From the NCBI RefSeq assembly GCF_030247195.1, contig NW_026683323.1, positions 1 to 64,000 on the forward strand: a stretch of DNA of 64,000 nucleotides. Direction: 5' to 3'. Source of the stretch: Topomyia yanbarensis. Its lineage: Eukaryota; Arthropoda; Insecta; Diptera; Culicidae. A program made the position numbers and the translations under genes. The notes beneath the pieces were generated by a model that made no database searches, had not been told where the DNA came from, and saw only the letters and a list, made by a program, of their open reading frames with translations. How positions within the stretch are numbered: position 1 is the stretch's first letter; each line of letters starts with the position of its first letter. Below, piece by piece: positions 34,181-45,589 of this stretch.

Positions 34181-34589
34181 AATTGAAATTTCCATTTCGT
34201 GCTTTGGAAAATAACTTCCCTCTTATCGGGTTAGTTATTTTCTATAATAATATCCGAAAAATGTGCGATAAAACCAATAAACTGACCAATTGGACGGAAG
34301 CAATAAAATACCTACAACAATTTGAGTCAGAAAAGTGATATTAACGGAAAAATGCTTCGATCGTTTCTAAGTGTTTGGCAGCTGAAGTTGCCGATTTGTT
34401 TTCCAACGTCAATTATTTGCGCTGTGCTGTACGGAACAGATTTTTGCGCGATTTGTTGGGAAATAATTAAAACAATTGTGTAGTAGATTCCGTAGATTTT
34501 ACCGTAAATTTTGATAGAAATGATTTTGTAAAAGCATTAATTAGCCGTGCTTTGAATGGTGGTTTTTGCAAATCTTTCTAGAACATTAG

Positions 34590-34960
34590 TGAATGTGGAA
34601 TGATGAAAATATTTTCATTTGTCGCACAAAGGGATGGACTACCATCTGCACTAAGAAGTTTATAAAAGAGATCGCATTCCGATATACAATGCTCATTCGA
34701 TGTGAGCTGCGAAAGGGGAATGTTCGTGTATGTACGCAGCAGATGCGAATTCGGGCAAGGTTCGAATCGTTAGCAAGGATTCTCGTCTGGTATCACCAAA
34801 CATAGTTATCTACAAACCGTTCTTTTTAGGATGAAAACATAATGGAGAAAGAATTGAATTAGAAAGTCTGGTATCACCAAAAATAGTTATCTGCAAACCG
34901 TTCTTATTAGGATGAAAATATAATGGAGAAAGAATTTATTTAGAAAGCTCCTTTTAATAA
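34590..34960 (+). pseudogene. H1-like histone remnant with duplicated 3' stem-loops (copy 1)
   Basis: A 70-codon frame (34593-34805) contains TICTKKFIKEIAFRYT and LRKGNVRVCTQ. The wording resembles the winged helix of linker histone H1 (IKKYIAATYK, then LK...NGKLIQTKGKG), but identity is low. It is followed by a 16-base stem-loop, CGTTCTTTTTAGGATG, in which all six pairs persist with two G-U pairs, and by GGAGAAAGAA, like a histone downstream element. This stem-loop segment is tandemly duplicated (34814 and 34897). The H1 identity is inference; the histone-type 3' end is seen. Confidence 0.45.
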
Positions 34961-35034
34961 CTTGGATTGAGTTACTGAGGATACTTTATCAATGACACAT
35001 ATAAACCAATGTTTATCGAATTAATCTACAATGC

Positions 35035-35370
35035 AAATCTTTCTAGAACATTAGTGAATGTGGCAACCCTGCTACTAAGCGAATGCCACGCCAAAACGAA
35101 TGATGAAAATATTTTCATTTGTCGCACAAAGGGATGGACTACCATCTGCACTAAGAAGTTTATAAAAGAGATCGCATTCCGATATGCAATGCTCATTCGA
35201 TGTGAGCTGCGAAAGGGGAATGTTCGTGTATGTACGCAGCAGAAGCGAATTCGGGCAAGGTTCGAATCGTTAGCAAGGATTCTCGTCTGGTATCACCAAA
35301 CATAGTTATCTACAAACCGTTCTTTTTAGGATGAAAACATAATGGAGAAAGAATTGAATTAGAAAGTTCC
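35035..35370 (+). pseudogene. H1-like histone remnant with 3' stem-loop (copy 2)
   Basis: Bases 35098-35365 duplicate 34600-34860 nearly exactly: only a few substitutions (for example TATACAATG against TATGCAATG) separate them, and both keep the same open frame ending ILVWYHQT. The duplicated unit includes the stem-loop and AATGGAGAAAGAATTG. A third, poorer piece may start at 35480 (AGTGAATGTGGCAA). High identity means the duplication is recent relative to the decay of the H3 copy. Confidence 0.5.
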
Positions 35371-35589
35371 ATTTAATAAGTTTGCGCCTGTCAATTCTTG
35401 TGTACATTTACCAGTGATTCATATAAGCAAATGTTTATCAAATTAATCTACAAAAACCGAAAGTTTTTGCAAGTCCTAGAAAATCAGTGAATGTGGCAAT
35501 CTCATTCGACATGAAATTTCCAGTAAACATTCATTCAAAAAGTGCATTGGCTCAAATTATCCATGAATGTCATATGATATGCCCAAGTT

Positions 35590-36500
35590 TAGTCCTACGT
35601 CAACACCGCGGTTACGTCCCGGACATTACCCACTCCTAGTTTTTTTCAAGTGATCTTTGCGATTTCGAGATTTCGTCCGTCCGTACATAGATAACATTAC
35701 CTACCCCTTGTTTTATGCGGAGTACTCGGAAGTAACATTGTTTTACTGAAATGATTACCGAGCGGGATACTATCCAAATCCTCAAGAAAATTTTACTGAA
35801 CCCGGTGAATCAAACTTAATGTATAAATTTAACCGTTGGAGATACAAACAGAATTTTAGTAATAGGATATGCATACGAATAGTATTACGTCAACACCGCG
35901 GTTATGTCCCGACATTACCCACCCCTAGTTTTCTCTGCAAAATCGTCTCCTAGCTAGTCGGCTGTACCCAAACAGTGTCGTGTAGCAACAAATGTATCAA
36001 ATTTTGTTTTCATTTTGCTCTTCTTCCATGTGCTTCAAAGAGATTTATTTATGTTTTGATTTTTTTGGCAAAGCATCAACTTGAATACTTAATTTCGGCA
36101 TTTGATTGGATCATCAAATATTTCTCACTGAGAGACAAGTATTCAATCCTACATTTAATTCCACAGTTATTACGTCAATAATCCAAATAAGTATAAATAC
36201 TGCCCCAAAATCTAATGTCGTTTTCTGGAATTAAAATTGAATTACTTTCGAAGCTAACTTAGCTGTACACAATTGTTTGAAAGCAGATTCGAGCAAAGGT
36301 GCGTCATTGAATTATTTCTTGTTCAAGATTTTGCTTGAACCCAGTTAAAACAAACCAAGCCATTACAAGAAGAGACAAAGTAAACATATCTTAAATTTAG
36401 ACAAGCAAATTGTCATTGTTTATAGTTATAATCATCAACTGTGGTCGACCCTTGGAATCAAATGCCAAAACTCATCGGAAAGCCTTTGAATCGACACCTT
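35590..36500. other. Intronic stretch with a duplicated GC-rich motif
   Basis: TACGTCAACACCGCGGTTAC at 35596 and again at 35884 (TTACGTCAACACCGCGGTTA), each followed by GTCCC, GACATTACCC and ACYCCTAGTTTT. The copies are about 290 bases apart. No gene. These words may be part of a histone spacer or a terminal repeat of an unknown element; I cannot say which. Confidence 0.4.
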
Positions 36501-36514
36501 CTTCCGTAACTTAC

Positions 36515-36649
36515 CATCCTGAAAGACTCGTTCCACGTTCAGCCCGTAGGTGGCACATGTTTCATAGTACGAGCACCGCTTCAGATCCAGCGCCAGTTTT
36601 CGCGCCCGCGCATCATCGATGACTCGTGGTGACCGCTCGCTAATGGCAT
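36515..36649 (-). CDS. CenG1A: CenG1A exon: C-terminal part of the GTPase-like domain
   Basis: A 135-nt exon with acceptor CAG ending at 36650 and donor GTAAGT at 36514-36509. It reads [20 protein letters not shown], then [20 protein letters not shown] and VFQD. The first codon is completed by the preceding exon (Asp, giving TQDAISE), and the last G is completed by the exon 19.5 kb downstream. The [12 protein letters not shown] block corresponds to the last strand and helix of the Ras-like fold in AGAPs. Confidence 0.95.
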
Positions 36650-36721
36650 CTGAAAAATCCAAAAAATAAGGGTATTAAACTTTCCTAAATAAACTGATAA
36701 CTGAGTACAACTCTATCATAC

Positions 36722-36863
36722 CTTGCGTCCCGACCAGGATGATCGGTATTTCGGCACTGTTGCGGTAGTGTGACATTTTGGTGTAGTACGTATACACGGC
36801 GTTGAAGCTTGATTCGTTTTCCAGACTGAACACAAAGATGACCGCGTCGACCCAGGCGGCAAA
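36722..36863 (-). CDS. CenG1A: CenG1A exon: middle of the GTPase-like domain
   Basis: A 142-nt exon, acceptor CAG ending at 36864, donor GTATGA at 36721-36716. It reads [20 protein letters not shown], then [19 protein letters not shown] and PIILVGTQ. This covers the strand and helix before the G4-equivalent motif, where AGAPs have TQD instead of NKxD. It starts in phase 0. The P-loop and switch regions must be on exons further 5', which I could not find between 36.9 and 64 kb, so they are probably off the window. Confidence 0.95.
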
Positions 36864-39750
36864 CTGTAAGCGAAAAAAAAAGAAGTGAGGTTAAGTTTTT
36901 GATACTGTTACTGTTTTTTTTGCTCGAAATAATAGTCAGCTATTAAGGCGTCACCGTAATTGATTTGTCACGGTGGGACGATTAATCATAAACACACATA
37001 CGTGTATGTCACAAACCAGCAGAAGAAATCCTTTTTTCGAAAATATGAACCCGAAATCGATTCAGGTTTCCACCCCATTGTTGTTTTGCCGTTGTTTTTT
37101 TCTATTTCGAAAATACAAGGGGGAAGTACATTAAATCAAATTCTGCACATTATTAACTAAATGACATCCTAGCATGCTTCGAGAGGGATCCGTTTCATGT
37201 GTTTCTTTTTTTTCGAAAAAAAAAAGGTTCCTTTTCTTGTTGGAAGAAGAAAGTTTTGATTGATATCGAAGTGTGTATGATTGATCCAAGGATGTTGGAA
37301 AACCGTTACAAAAATAAACTTATAAATAAACTGCTGATTTGGGATAAACTTTCGTCGTTCTTCTATTCAATGGTAGTTTTCGAGACGGTTCATCAAGCGC
37401 CGAGGGGCGACCGCCTGCGGATTAGAACAAATATGTAAAGAGAAACGAGAAAAACAAAAGACCAAGGTTAGGTTAATTTTTGACATCTGCAAACAGGGGA
37501 GAAATCAGCCTTTACGCGTTTGAACGTGAAACAAAACAGAAAAAAACACTGGCAGCAAGTCGGTGTCCATTTAATTAAATATTATTTTTACCCATTAATA
37601 TGAATGGGGGGAAAACGATGAAAAAAGAGACTGTTCAGTGAAACTGCGAGTGACACATAAAATCACGATTCAAGGGCAACTGCAGATTTTTTGTCGTGTC
37701 ATTCGTAGATACAACTCACATTGAACCACATTTAACAGCTGTGCAATGCAGAAGAGAAAATTTTAGCAACCGAGGGGTATGTCGATGGTGCAGAACTCTC
37801 GAAGCGAACACGATGGTATGGTCAGTCACTAGTTTGTGTGTATTTTTCGTTCAGCTTAACAACTATAGGATAGCACTACAATGGTAGTCTAAAGGAAACG
37901 TGAAATTTTAGCCAGAACCACTAGCTCTCACAAATGGTTTTCGCAGTCCGTAAATCATCGCCCGGACTCGGTCGTTTGTTCTACACCCTGCTGATGCTGG
38001 TCGGTTGGGCCACGACGCGTCTGCTTTCGCGCGTCGTAAATCACCGGATTCGGTACCGAAAACAAAGAAACAAAAACAGTTCGAGGGCGATACTCACTCG
38101 GTATAGAGATGTTACAATCGAGCGAAAAAATAGCAAATCGTTCTTTTTTGGTAAAAATAACCTCAAAACAAATAACACAAATCATTTCGGCACAGGCAAA
38201 CTGTCGGCTGGCGATGATTTACTGACCCTGGCAGTCAATTGTTCCGATAATGGCAGCAATTTGTGTCGATTTTCGGACCATAATTGCCTCAAAACAAGTT
38301 CTGAAATGGTAACAAACTTTACCTTTGATGCAGAATGATTTTCCTCCCAGATTTATACACAAATAGCACGAACTTCACTTTCGTAAGCATTGAACTTGAC
38401 TGCAGCAGCGGAAGTCAAGTCTAGCCACCACTCAGTCTTGGCGGTAGCTCTGTAGTGTGTCGTTTATTTGCATAGAGCGCAGGCGCCTCTGCACCTGCAA
38501 ACGAAGTTACACCATCCCCCTTTCAGACAGAAGCAGGTGGCAAAGTAGCAATTGTGTGCATGCACACGCACTTGTCCTGTCACTGGTGTTTCTAAACGGG
38601 AAAAAGCTTGCGTTCTTGCAATAGCAAGATGGTACTTTCAACTTGCAACGCCTGAGAGGTAGACTGCCGTAAGGACACGTCGATTGTTTCTCCGGTGCTG
38701 CCTGACTGCATGCCGTCCTCCGTCTGTATCTTAGAAGTCTACATAAGGAGAATCGTTTGAAGTAGCTCATTACCGGGAAAGCACGGTTGCTGTAACTGAT
38801 GTGAATAGTAGCGAGTGATTACTTGGACTTAGCTTTGCCGTGTGGTGGTAACATTTTGTGCTACTATTTTGTGCGACTCTAGACTATTTTCAAGCAGGAT
38901 AGGACTTCTTCAGTTGCAGACATCTTTTGAACTAAAATCAGGCAGCATTTATCATAAGTGTGTGAATATATAAATTTCACTCCGAGGATTGGTTCGAGCA
39001 AAAGTAAATCGACTGAAAGAGTTATTTCTAGAGTTTTCTTCAAATATACGTAGCTAACAATGAAAGATTGTCCTTGTTTACTTTCGACTTTTGTAAATAA
39101 TTCAGTAATTCACGTTTAGTACTGAACTCTTCGCACAAACAATCATCGTTCAATCGGTACTAGAAATTGGAAAATTTTGTAAACAAAAAGCGTTGTTGGA
39201 TACGTCAATTTGAAAAAGTACGCGAGATTTGCGGTTTATCTGTCAAAAAGGCGGGGAAAATTCTGATTGCTTTCTCCTTACTGCACCGTCTAACCGTGGA
39301 CCCACATGCTTCTCATTCGACTAGCGAACGATGAATGAAGCACTCATCACAAAGATGTATGCGGGACTTTTAAAACTTCTCAACATTCAATTAGGTCTCT
39401 TAGATGCATAATATTGACTACACTGTCTATTTCAGATTATCAAATTTTGGGTTTTCCGCGTCAATTTTGAATGTGACAGTACATACTTCGAAAATTTAAT
39501 AGAAAATTGGTTAACGTTTTTCCAACTGATTAGCATAACATAACATAACAGTACAATGAAAGCTACTGACGTTCAAAAACATTCCTTCCCATTTCTTCCG
39601 AAAATTTTAAAGCACGCTCTGTATTGAAAAGTAAGTCGTAGTCATGACAAAATAATATGAAAAACTTAGATCAGATTCTCCAAAAGTTGCTAGTAATGAT
39701 TGCTGTCTTTTGAACCGTAACCAACTTCCGCCTATGAATGGTTTAGAGGT
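36864..39750. other. Non-repetitive stretch upstream of the CenG1A exons
   Basis: Fewer transposon signs than elsewhere. The plus-strand frame 37934-38338 (134 codons) starts MVFAVRKSSPGLGRLFYTLL and has one hydrophobic stretch, but no family is recognised and it may be chance. The 38.34-38.80 kb part is less AT-rich, with the palindrome-like GCAGGCGCCTCTGC and CACCTGC, and could be a promoter or enhancer. It may be CenG1A intron. Nothing firmer can be supported. Confidence 0.35.
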
Positions 39751-39758
39751 TGTTAATA

Positions 39759-41038
39759 AAGGGTGTCCCACATCAAATTGCATCACGAAAAAAAAACGCT
39801 GTATAAAATAACCCAATAGCTGTTTTCTCTGCAAAATTTGGGTAGAAGTAGTTTAGAGTGTATTGTTTACAATATATTTTTATCGCTGTCAGTTTTTCGA
39901 AAATTGGAATGAATAGCGCAACCGGAAAGCAACGTCGCGATTGATTTTGCGCAAGTACCTGGAAAATCTTCAACTTTCGCATCGGGACATCGGAAAACAA
40001 TACGGAATCGTGCAGTCAACGGCGAGTCGTGTGATCAAACGTTACTACCAAACTCTGAGCATCGAACGGAAGGAGAAACCCGGTGAGCATGCATGTTCTA
40101 TTAGTGATCAGGATCACAAGCGTGTAGTGAAAACGTTTAAGCGGAATCCCATTCCTCCGACAGGGATGTGACCAAAAAGTTTAACCTGTCCAAGTTTTCC
40201 ATTCAGAGAGCCAAGGACCGAGAGGGACTGCATACGTACAAAGTGTAGAAGGCTCCAAATTGTGACGCATTGCAAAATACGGTGGGAAAGTTACGGACTC
40301 GGAAACAGTACACCCAGATTCTGACGAAGCCCTATTGTCTCATTATGGATGATGAGACTTATGTCAAGGCGGACTTCCGGCGGCTTCCGGGGCTACTGTT
40401 CTTCACCGCCCAGTACAAGTTTGGAGTTCCGGAAGAAGTAGAAACTTTCCAAGTTTGTCAATGAACACATGATTTGGCAAGCGATCTGCTCATGTGGCAA
40501 ACAGAGTGGGCCGTACGTGACTACCGAGACAGTACGACTGATCTACTTCAAAGAGTATCCACAGAAGCGTATGCTTCTTCTGTTGAAGTAACACAAGGGC
40601 CCTACGATCTTCTGGCCGGATCTAGCTTCGTTACACTATTCATGGAGTTGTCTTGGAGTGGTATGAAGCAAACGGGGTCACTTTCGTACCCAAGGACAGG
40701 AACCCCCTCCCCCCCCCCCACGCACCGGAACTAAGGCCCGTCAAAAAATATTGGGAAAATTTGAATCAGGAACTAAGCAAAAGGAGGTCAAATCTGAGGA
40801 AGACATGAAGAAAATATTTCATTACAGAAGAAACTGCAGCCAGTTGTTGTACAGAACCTAATGAGTGGAGTTAAGCGTAAGGTGCGATCAAACAGTTATG
40901 GTATTGAAGTTGAATAATATAAATACGCCAAACGCTTACTAGTTGGTTATATTTTGTCTGAAAATTTGAAAAGGTTCGGTCCACTAAGTAATTTTCTACA
41001 GCGTTTTTCCGTAATGCAATTTGATGTAGGCAACCCTC
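39759..41038 (+). mobile_element. Tc1/mariner-superfamily transposon, decayed
   Basis: TIRs AAGGGTGTCCCACATCAAAT and, inverted, GAGGGTTGCCTACATCAAAT with TA on each side (39757-39758, 41039-41040), 1280 bp. Translation in changing frames gives a helix-turn-helix (SHRDIGKQYGIVQSTASRVI), MDDETYVKADFRRLPG (first catalytic Asp), FWPDLASLHYS (second Asp region) and, after a C-run frameshift, APELRPVKKYW near the third catalytic position. The wording fits the D37-type mosquito mariners (ITmD37E/maT group), from memory. Several stops and frameshifts make it inactive. Confidence 0.85.
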
Positions 41039-41199
41039 TAGCTGCACTTCAAGTTATTGTGCTCCAATTTTGATGGAATTTTGAGCTTTTTAATGAATTC
41101 GTAGCAAAGTGCAAACCAAGCCCTTCCGAATGGAACAGTAAATACTCAATTCCAGTTGAAGGCCATTCTAATATTATATGACTAAAACAATGTTAATCA

Positions 41200-41680
41200 A
41201 CTGTTTGACTAAAAAAAGAAAGTACTCTGCAGCGAGTCAGCCTTCGAGAAGGTTACAAATATTATTGAGCAAGTAAACAATACATCTGAAACTACGGGCA
41301 ACAAACAATGGTCAGAATCCAGGTCCGTGAGGTGTTCGACCAGCTGCTGATGAAAGTGAATGGATGTGTTTTGATTGACGATGAAACCTATGCGATAGCC
41401 GATTTCAAACAAATTCCTTGGTTCAAATTTTTCGCGAATAGGTTCACGGAAAAATTATGATTTGACAAGGAATCTGTTCCTGTGAGAAGAAAACCAGCGT
41501 TTTCGCGATTGATTTGAATTTGTTAAGGAAGTTCCTCAATAAACGGATGTTACCATTCGTTAAGTGCCATGATAGTCCGCTACGCTTTGGACAGATTTAG
41601 CCAGCTCCCATTACAGCAAGGATGAGCTATAATTATACGAGCATGGAGTTCAATTTACACCAAAAGAGCAATAACCACAA
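41200..41680 (+). pseudogene. Second mariner-superfamily transposase remnant
   Basis: Directly after the first element, LIDDETYAIADFKQIPWFKF is followed by ICSCEKKTSVFAIDLNLLR, LNKRMLPFVKCHDSPLRFGQ and a stop where the family has WPDLAS. It is clearly the same transposase family as at 39.76-41.04 kb but an older and different copy, without recognisable TIRs. Confidence 0.72.
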
Positions 41681-41776
41681 AATTCAGTTTATCATCTGAG
41701 CTTACACAAAGCAGAAGCAAATAATCGCTACGCTATAGGCACCAGTGAAGCAAGCCTGTACTTTGTTCTGTATCCA

Positions 41777-42160
41777 GTGCACAAACAGTATTGTACCATT
41801 GCCCCCCGACTACACAGTGAAATGAGTCTGCTAAAGGAAACAAAAGTGCCAGTGCTACGGGATAGCACAATTTCAATCGACTTAAATAAAACTCGTGTTA
41901 GACCTACAGTTCAGGAGATGGAACAAATCGGGCCCATGCGCAGAAAATTCTCAAGGAGGTTAACGTTTATTTTAAAAGAAACGTTCAGAGACCCTTTAAC
42001 TTTGAAGATTTTTTCAGAGGCCTGGACCTAGTCTTGTGAACCAAACGACACAGCTCCACCATTTGGGTAAATATTTGTTATCGTGAAGGAGTCATCAAAA
42101 GATACCGCTGCATAGTGGTCGGAAACCCCAAAAACGTGAACTTAATTCATTAGAGGCCAA
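41777..42160 (+). other. Unidentified coding-like fragment
   Basis: A frame with PRLHSEMSLLKETKVPVLRD and TVQEMEQIGPMRRK, then in another frame VNVYFKRNVQRPFNF and ICYREGVIKRYRCIVVGNP. Composition looks protein-like over about 380 bases with frame changes. I do not recognise it. It could belong to the neighbouring mariner remnant or to another transposon. Confidence 0.3.
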
Positions 42161-42179
42161 ACCATCGAATATATTCACT

Positions 42180-43340
42180 GAGCTCAATTTCGAATTTGAC
42201 ACGTGAAGTAATGTGACTCATGTTCATGATATCGGAAATTTTATCATGATTTTCGTTATTTCTCTTCGCCTTATCGTGATATGTTATTTTTTCTTACTAG
42301 CGGAGTTTTTACTCGGAGTAACGTGACAACCTGACCTAAATCATAAACGGGGAACTGATTCGCGGTATCTTGTTTTGTGAACTATATCACGAACATGATT
42401 CGTGGCTCTATAATGCATTTTTGGCATCTAGCGCAGTTTTATTTTTCTGTCCGCACATCACATAGAACTTTATCAAATAGATAAAGATGTTTGAGGACCT
42501 AATAGTTTTCTTATAACTGCTGCTTGCCCCTATTACTAGTCGCTAGCAGTTGGACATAACTATATGATATGTTACGAATAAATCCAAAACTTGTGAAATA
42601 GTTCAAGTAAAAATTTCATGACCATGTGCAGAGTTGCATGAAATTGGTTATGTTCTAAATATCACAAACACTCAAAATAGGAATCATGAACCAGTTCACG
42701 AATCCATGAAAAATATTTTATGATTTTGTGAACGAGCACGAATGGTTAGTCGTGAATACTATACAAAGAATAATGAACAAGTTCACGAATACATGAATAT
42801 TTTATGATTTTGCGATCTATTTCACGAGAATGAATGGTCAGTTGTTACTATAATACTAGGAATCATGAACAGGTTCACGTTTCGATGTATACTATTTCAT
42901 TATTTTGTGAATGACTTACACAGCACGAATGATGAGTTGTTTCTAATATACTAAAAATCATCAATCAATTCATAAATACATTAATGTTTTGAATATTATA
43001 CTAGGAAACGTGAAACAGTTCACGAATACACGAATATGATTTTGTGAACTATTTCACGAGCACGAATTTTGAGTTGTGTTTAATTCGCTAGGAATTATGC
43101 CTCAGTTCACGTATACATGAAGAATATTCTATGATTTTGTGAATTATTTCGCAAGCACGGGTATTGATGCGTCACTAATATATTAGGAAGCATGAACTTA
43201 TTCAAGATGATCGAAAGAATTCATGAATAAAATTTCGAGTTTCGGGAAATAGTTCACGAGAAAATATGTTTTGATTTTGTGAACCAAGTCACAACCATGA
43301 AAACTAGACCATGTTCAAGATGCAATGAATCGGTCGTTTT
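42180..43340. repeat. Degenerate tandem array with TTCACGA dyads
   Basis: Units of about 90-120 bases share the order AGGAATCATGAACYAGTTCA, CGAATACATGAA, TATTTTATGATTTTGTGAAC, TATTTCACGAGCACGAAT and GTTGTTT. At least six recognisable copies occur (near 42690, 42780, 42860, 43010, 43100 and 43190-43270). Each holds TTCACGA/TCGTGAA words in both orientations. Copies differ by many substitutions, so it is old. Related text reappears at 45590-45920. It has no coding capacity. Confidence 0.75.
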
Positions 43341-44119
43341 CAACTTTTTGCGTTTCATGTACTTCTTTCCGAATATTTATCTCGATCATGCACCCTTTTC
43401 TGAAAATTGCTTATCACCAGGATACAGAGATAGGGCAATCGTTAGAAAAATAAAATGATTTTCAATTGGATATGCACCATATTTTAACGTAGAACTAAAC
43501 GCTTACTTAACTACGTTTTTGTTTTATATATACGGGTATACTTTGCAAACTCAACAAAAACGATATGTAACAACAAGTGGTTAGGCTTTGAAAGCCATTT
43601 TACGATAAATTTTCGATATTTTTGCACATATTCCTCCGAAATACTTCTAAGAACAAATTCCTATACAGATTTTTTGGCAGTATTTGGATACCAAACGGCA
43701 CGTGTGTTGAAAACGGCACTCTGTGCCGGTCAGCTGATTGAGAAGTCTGATCTCTAACCCTAGCGTTAACTATTCTCACATGCTGAAAGCATCTCAACCA
43801 AGTGTTTTCAGTTTTGGAGAACATCTTTAAACTTGCACACGTATCCTAGCGACTGGTTTTACTTCCGCTTGCCGCGTGAGGTAAACATTTAATTAAAAGA
43901 AGTAAAATCAAATCAACGATGTTTGGTATACTAAAGAGATGCCGTGTTCCGTTTGTAATTCAAATTCAGCTGAATTGGAAGCCGAAACAGAACATACATA
44001 AAGTGTTGAGCCTTGGTTAGCTCGATTCTAATAGCTACACTACCCATTTGAAACTGTTGTTTAAAAAGGTAATGTTCATCACATTCAGTCAAATTGTATC
44101 GGATTTTATTCCCTACATC

Positions 44120-44996
44120 GCACTATGGTCCCAAAGCTGTATTTAGGAAGACAAAACTGTTTGCACCCAAACTGTTGGTTTTAGATATATAGTGTCTTCG
44201 GAGAACTTTCTTCTGTGGTATTTTTTTATATTAGTTGAATTAGGGTGGTCCTTGTGGTTTGGGTGTTCCAAGTATCAACTTTTTAGATGTGTTAAATTCA
44301 ACTACATAATGTTCTACAAAGTTACAAATGAATCAAATTGAAGCAACTTTTCTGAAGAAACTGTATAGCTATCTGTTATAGTTCATTCGTTATAATTTTT
44401 GCAACATTTAAGGTAGGGTGGCTCTTGAAAAATTGGTTTTCTAATAATAAATTTTTATGTGTTTATTTCTCGCAAATACTTTGTTCTAGAGATTTTTAGA
44501 ACTTTTGTAATTGCACATTTTTGCCGAAGCAATCAAGTTTCTATCTCATATGTTTGCATAGTTACAGGCGAATTTCAAAGCAAAAATGGTTTTTTCCAAA
44601 GCTCTGTATCTTCCAAGATTGCAAATGGATTTTCAATTTTTTAACTTCATTTGAAAGATCGGAACTTTTTTAGTTTTTAGTGAAAAAACTGCGAGAGCGT
44701 TATTTCTGTAAAAAAAATAATAAATTTTTAAAAATGGTGCATTTTTCAACAAAAATCGTTCATAACTTTTCAAATAGACGAGATAATAACATTGTTACTT
44801 CAGCAAAAATATGCACCATACAAAGTTCCAAAAGAGCTGCAAACAAAGTATTTACAATAAATCGATGTATGAAATGATAAATGAAAAAAAAGTGATTTTA
44901 AGGGGTCGCGTTCTCCGAAGACACTATATATCTAAAACCAACGGTTTGGGCGCAAATAGTTTTGTCTTCCTAAATACAGCTTTGGGACCATAGTGC
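44120..44996. mobile_element. 877-bp TIR element with roughly 100-bp inverted repeats
   Basis: GCACTATGGTCCCAAAGCTG at the left, inverted at the right, and the match continues for about 95 bases to the TGTCTTCGGAGAAC block with few mismatches. ATC on each side (44117-44119 and 44997-44999) may be a 3-bp duplication. The interior has short open frames without known domains, so it is non-autonomous. Confidence 0.82.
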
Positions 44997-45200
44997 ATCG
45001 GTTGAGCCAAAAAGTAACCGGTCAAATACGAGGGATAGGTTAATCGTATACACGGTTGCGCACTATTATTTCATTGCATTTAGGTATATGTATATGAAAG
45101 CACCTAAAATCAGTGTGCATCTCATTAGCATTAAATGACTCAATGCTCGACAAACATGTGATTAGGACGAATAAGCCGACTGTCAAAATTCTCTTTGAGA

Positions 45201-45293
45201 GGAATTTCCGGACAAACCGTGAAGAGAAAATTTTTCTTTTTTGTTTGCGACCAGCAGCTTTAGTTGACTACTAACGGTTTGTCCGGAAGTCCC
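45201..45293. mobile_element. 93-bp hairpin MITE
   Basis: GGAATTTCCGGACAAACCGT at the left, inverted at the right as ACGGTTTGTCCGGAAGTCCC. The arms are about 20 bases with one or two mismatches. The loop has an AG-rich and T-rich segment. No clear target duplication. Confidence 0.6.
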
Positions 45294-45589
45294 ATATCAA
45301 GTGAGTTTTGCGATTTGTTAACAAGTGAATTGATTTTATAATAAAAATATTTTGTGTTTGGAAGTGTAGTTCTACGTCAACAGTTAATCATATAATCCGA
45401 ATGAGCTGCTTTTCAATTAGATACCTGTTACAGAGCATTGTAATTATTGATTCACTGGTTCAATATACAACCTCAAATATTCGACAGGAATGTTCGGATA
45501 ACAGGTTATAATTTTTCTGGCATAATTCATCCCCTACAATAGTCTAATTCACCCCTGGGGGTGAATTCACCCCCGATTGAAAACCACTG

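Larger units (their letters stand above)
17025..36514 (-). other. CenG1A giant intron (about 19.5 kb)
   Basis: The donor at 36514-36509 (GTAAGT) and the acceptor at 17027-17025 (CAG) join the codon g|cc to give VFQDACQKIV, the expected continuous GTPase helix. The intron holds the unknown repeat family, several TIR elements, a SINE, LINE copy B and a histone relic, described separately. No alternative exon was recognised inside it. The part 17030-18900 holds nothing I can identify apart from a short hairpin at about 17930-17965 (CACAGTTGAAAACTGTG). Confidence 0.92.

Noticed and set aside
37934..38338. A 134-codon host gene on the plus strand
   Set aside because: It has no recognised domain, no visible splice or promoter support and a biased late composition. 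I mention it only in the description of the region.
41777..42160. A virus-derived insertion
   Set aside because: The fragment looks coding-like but I recognise no viral motif, and mariner remnants adjoin it.
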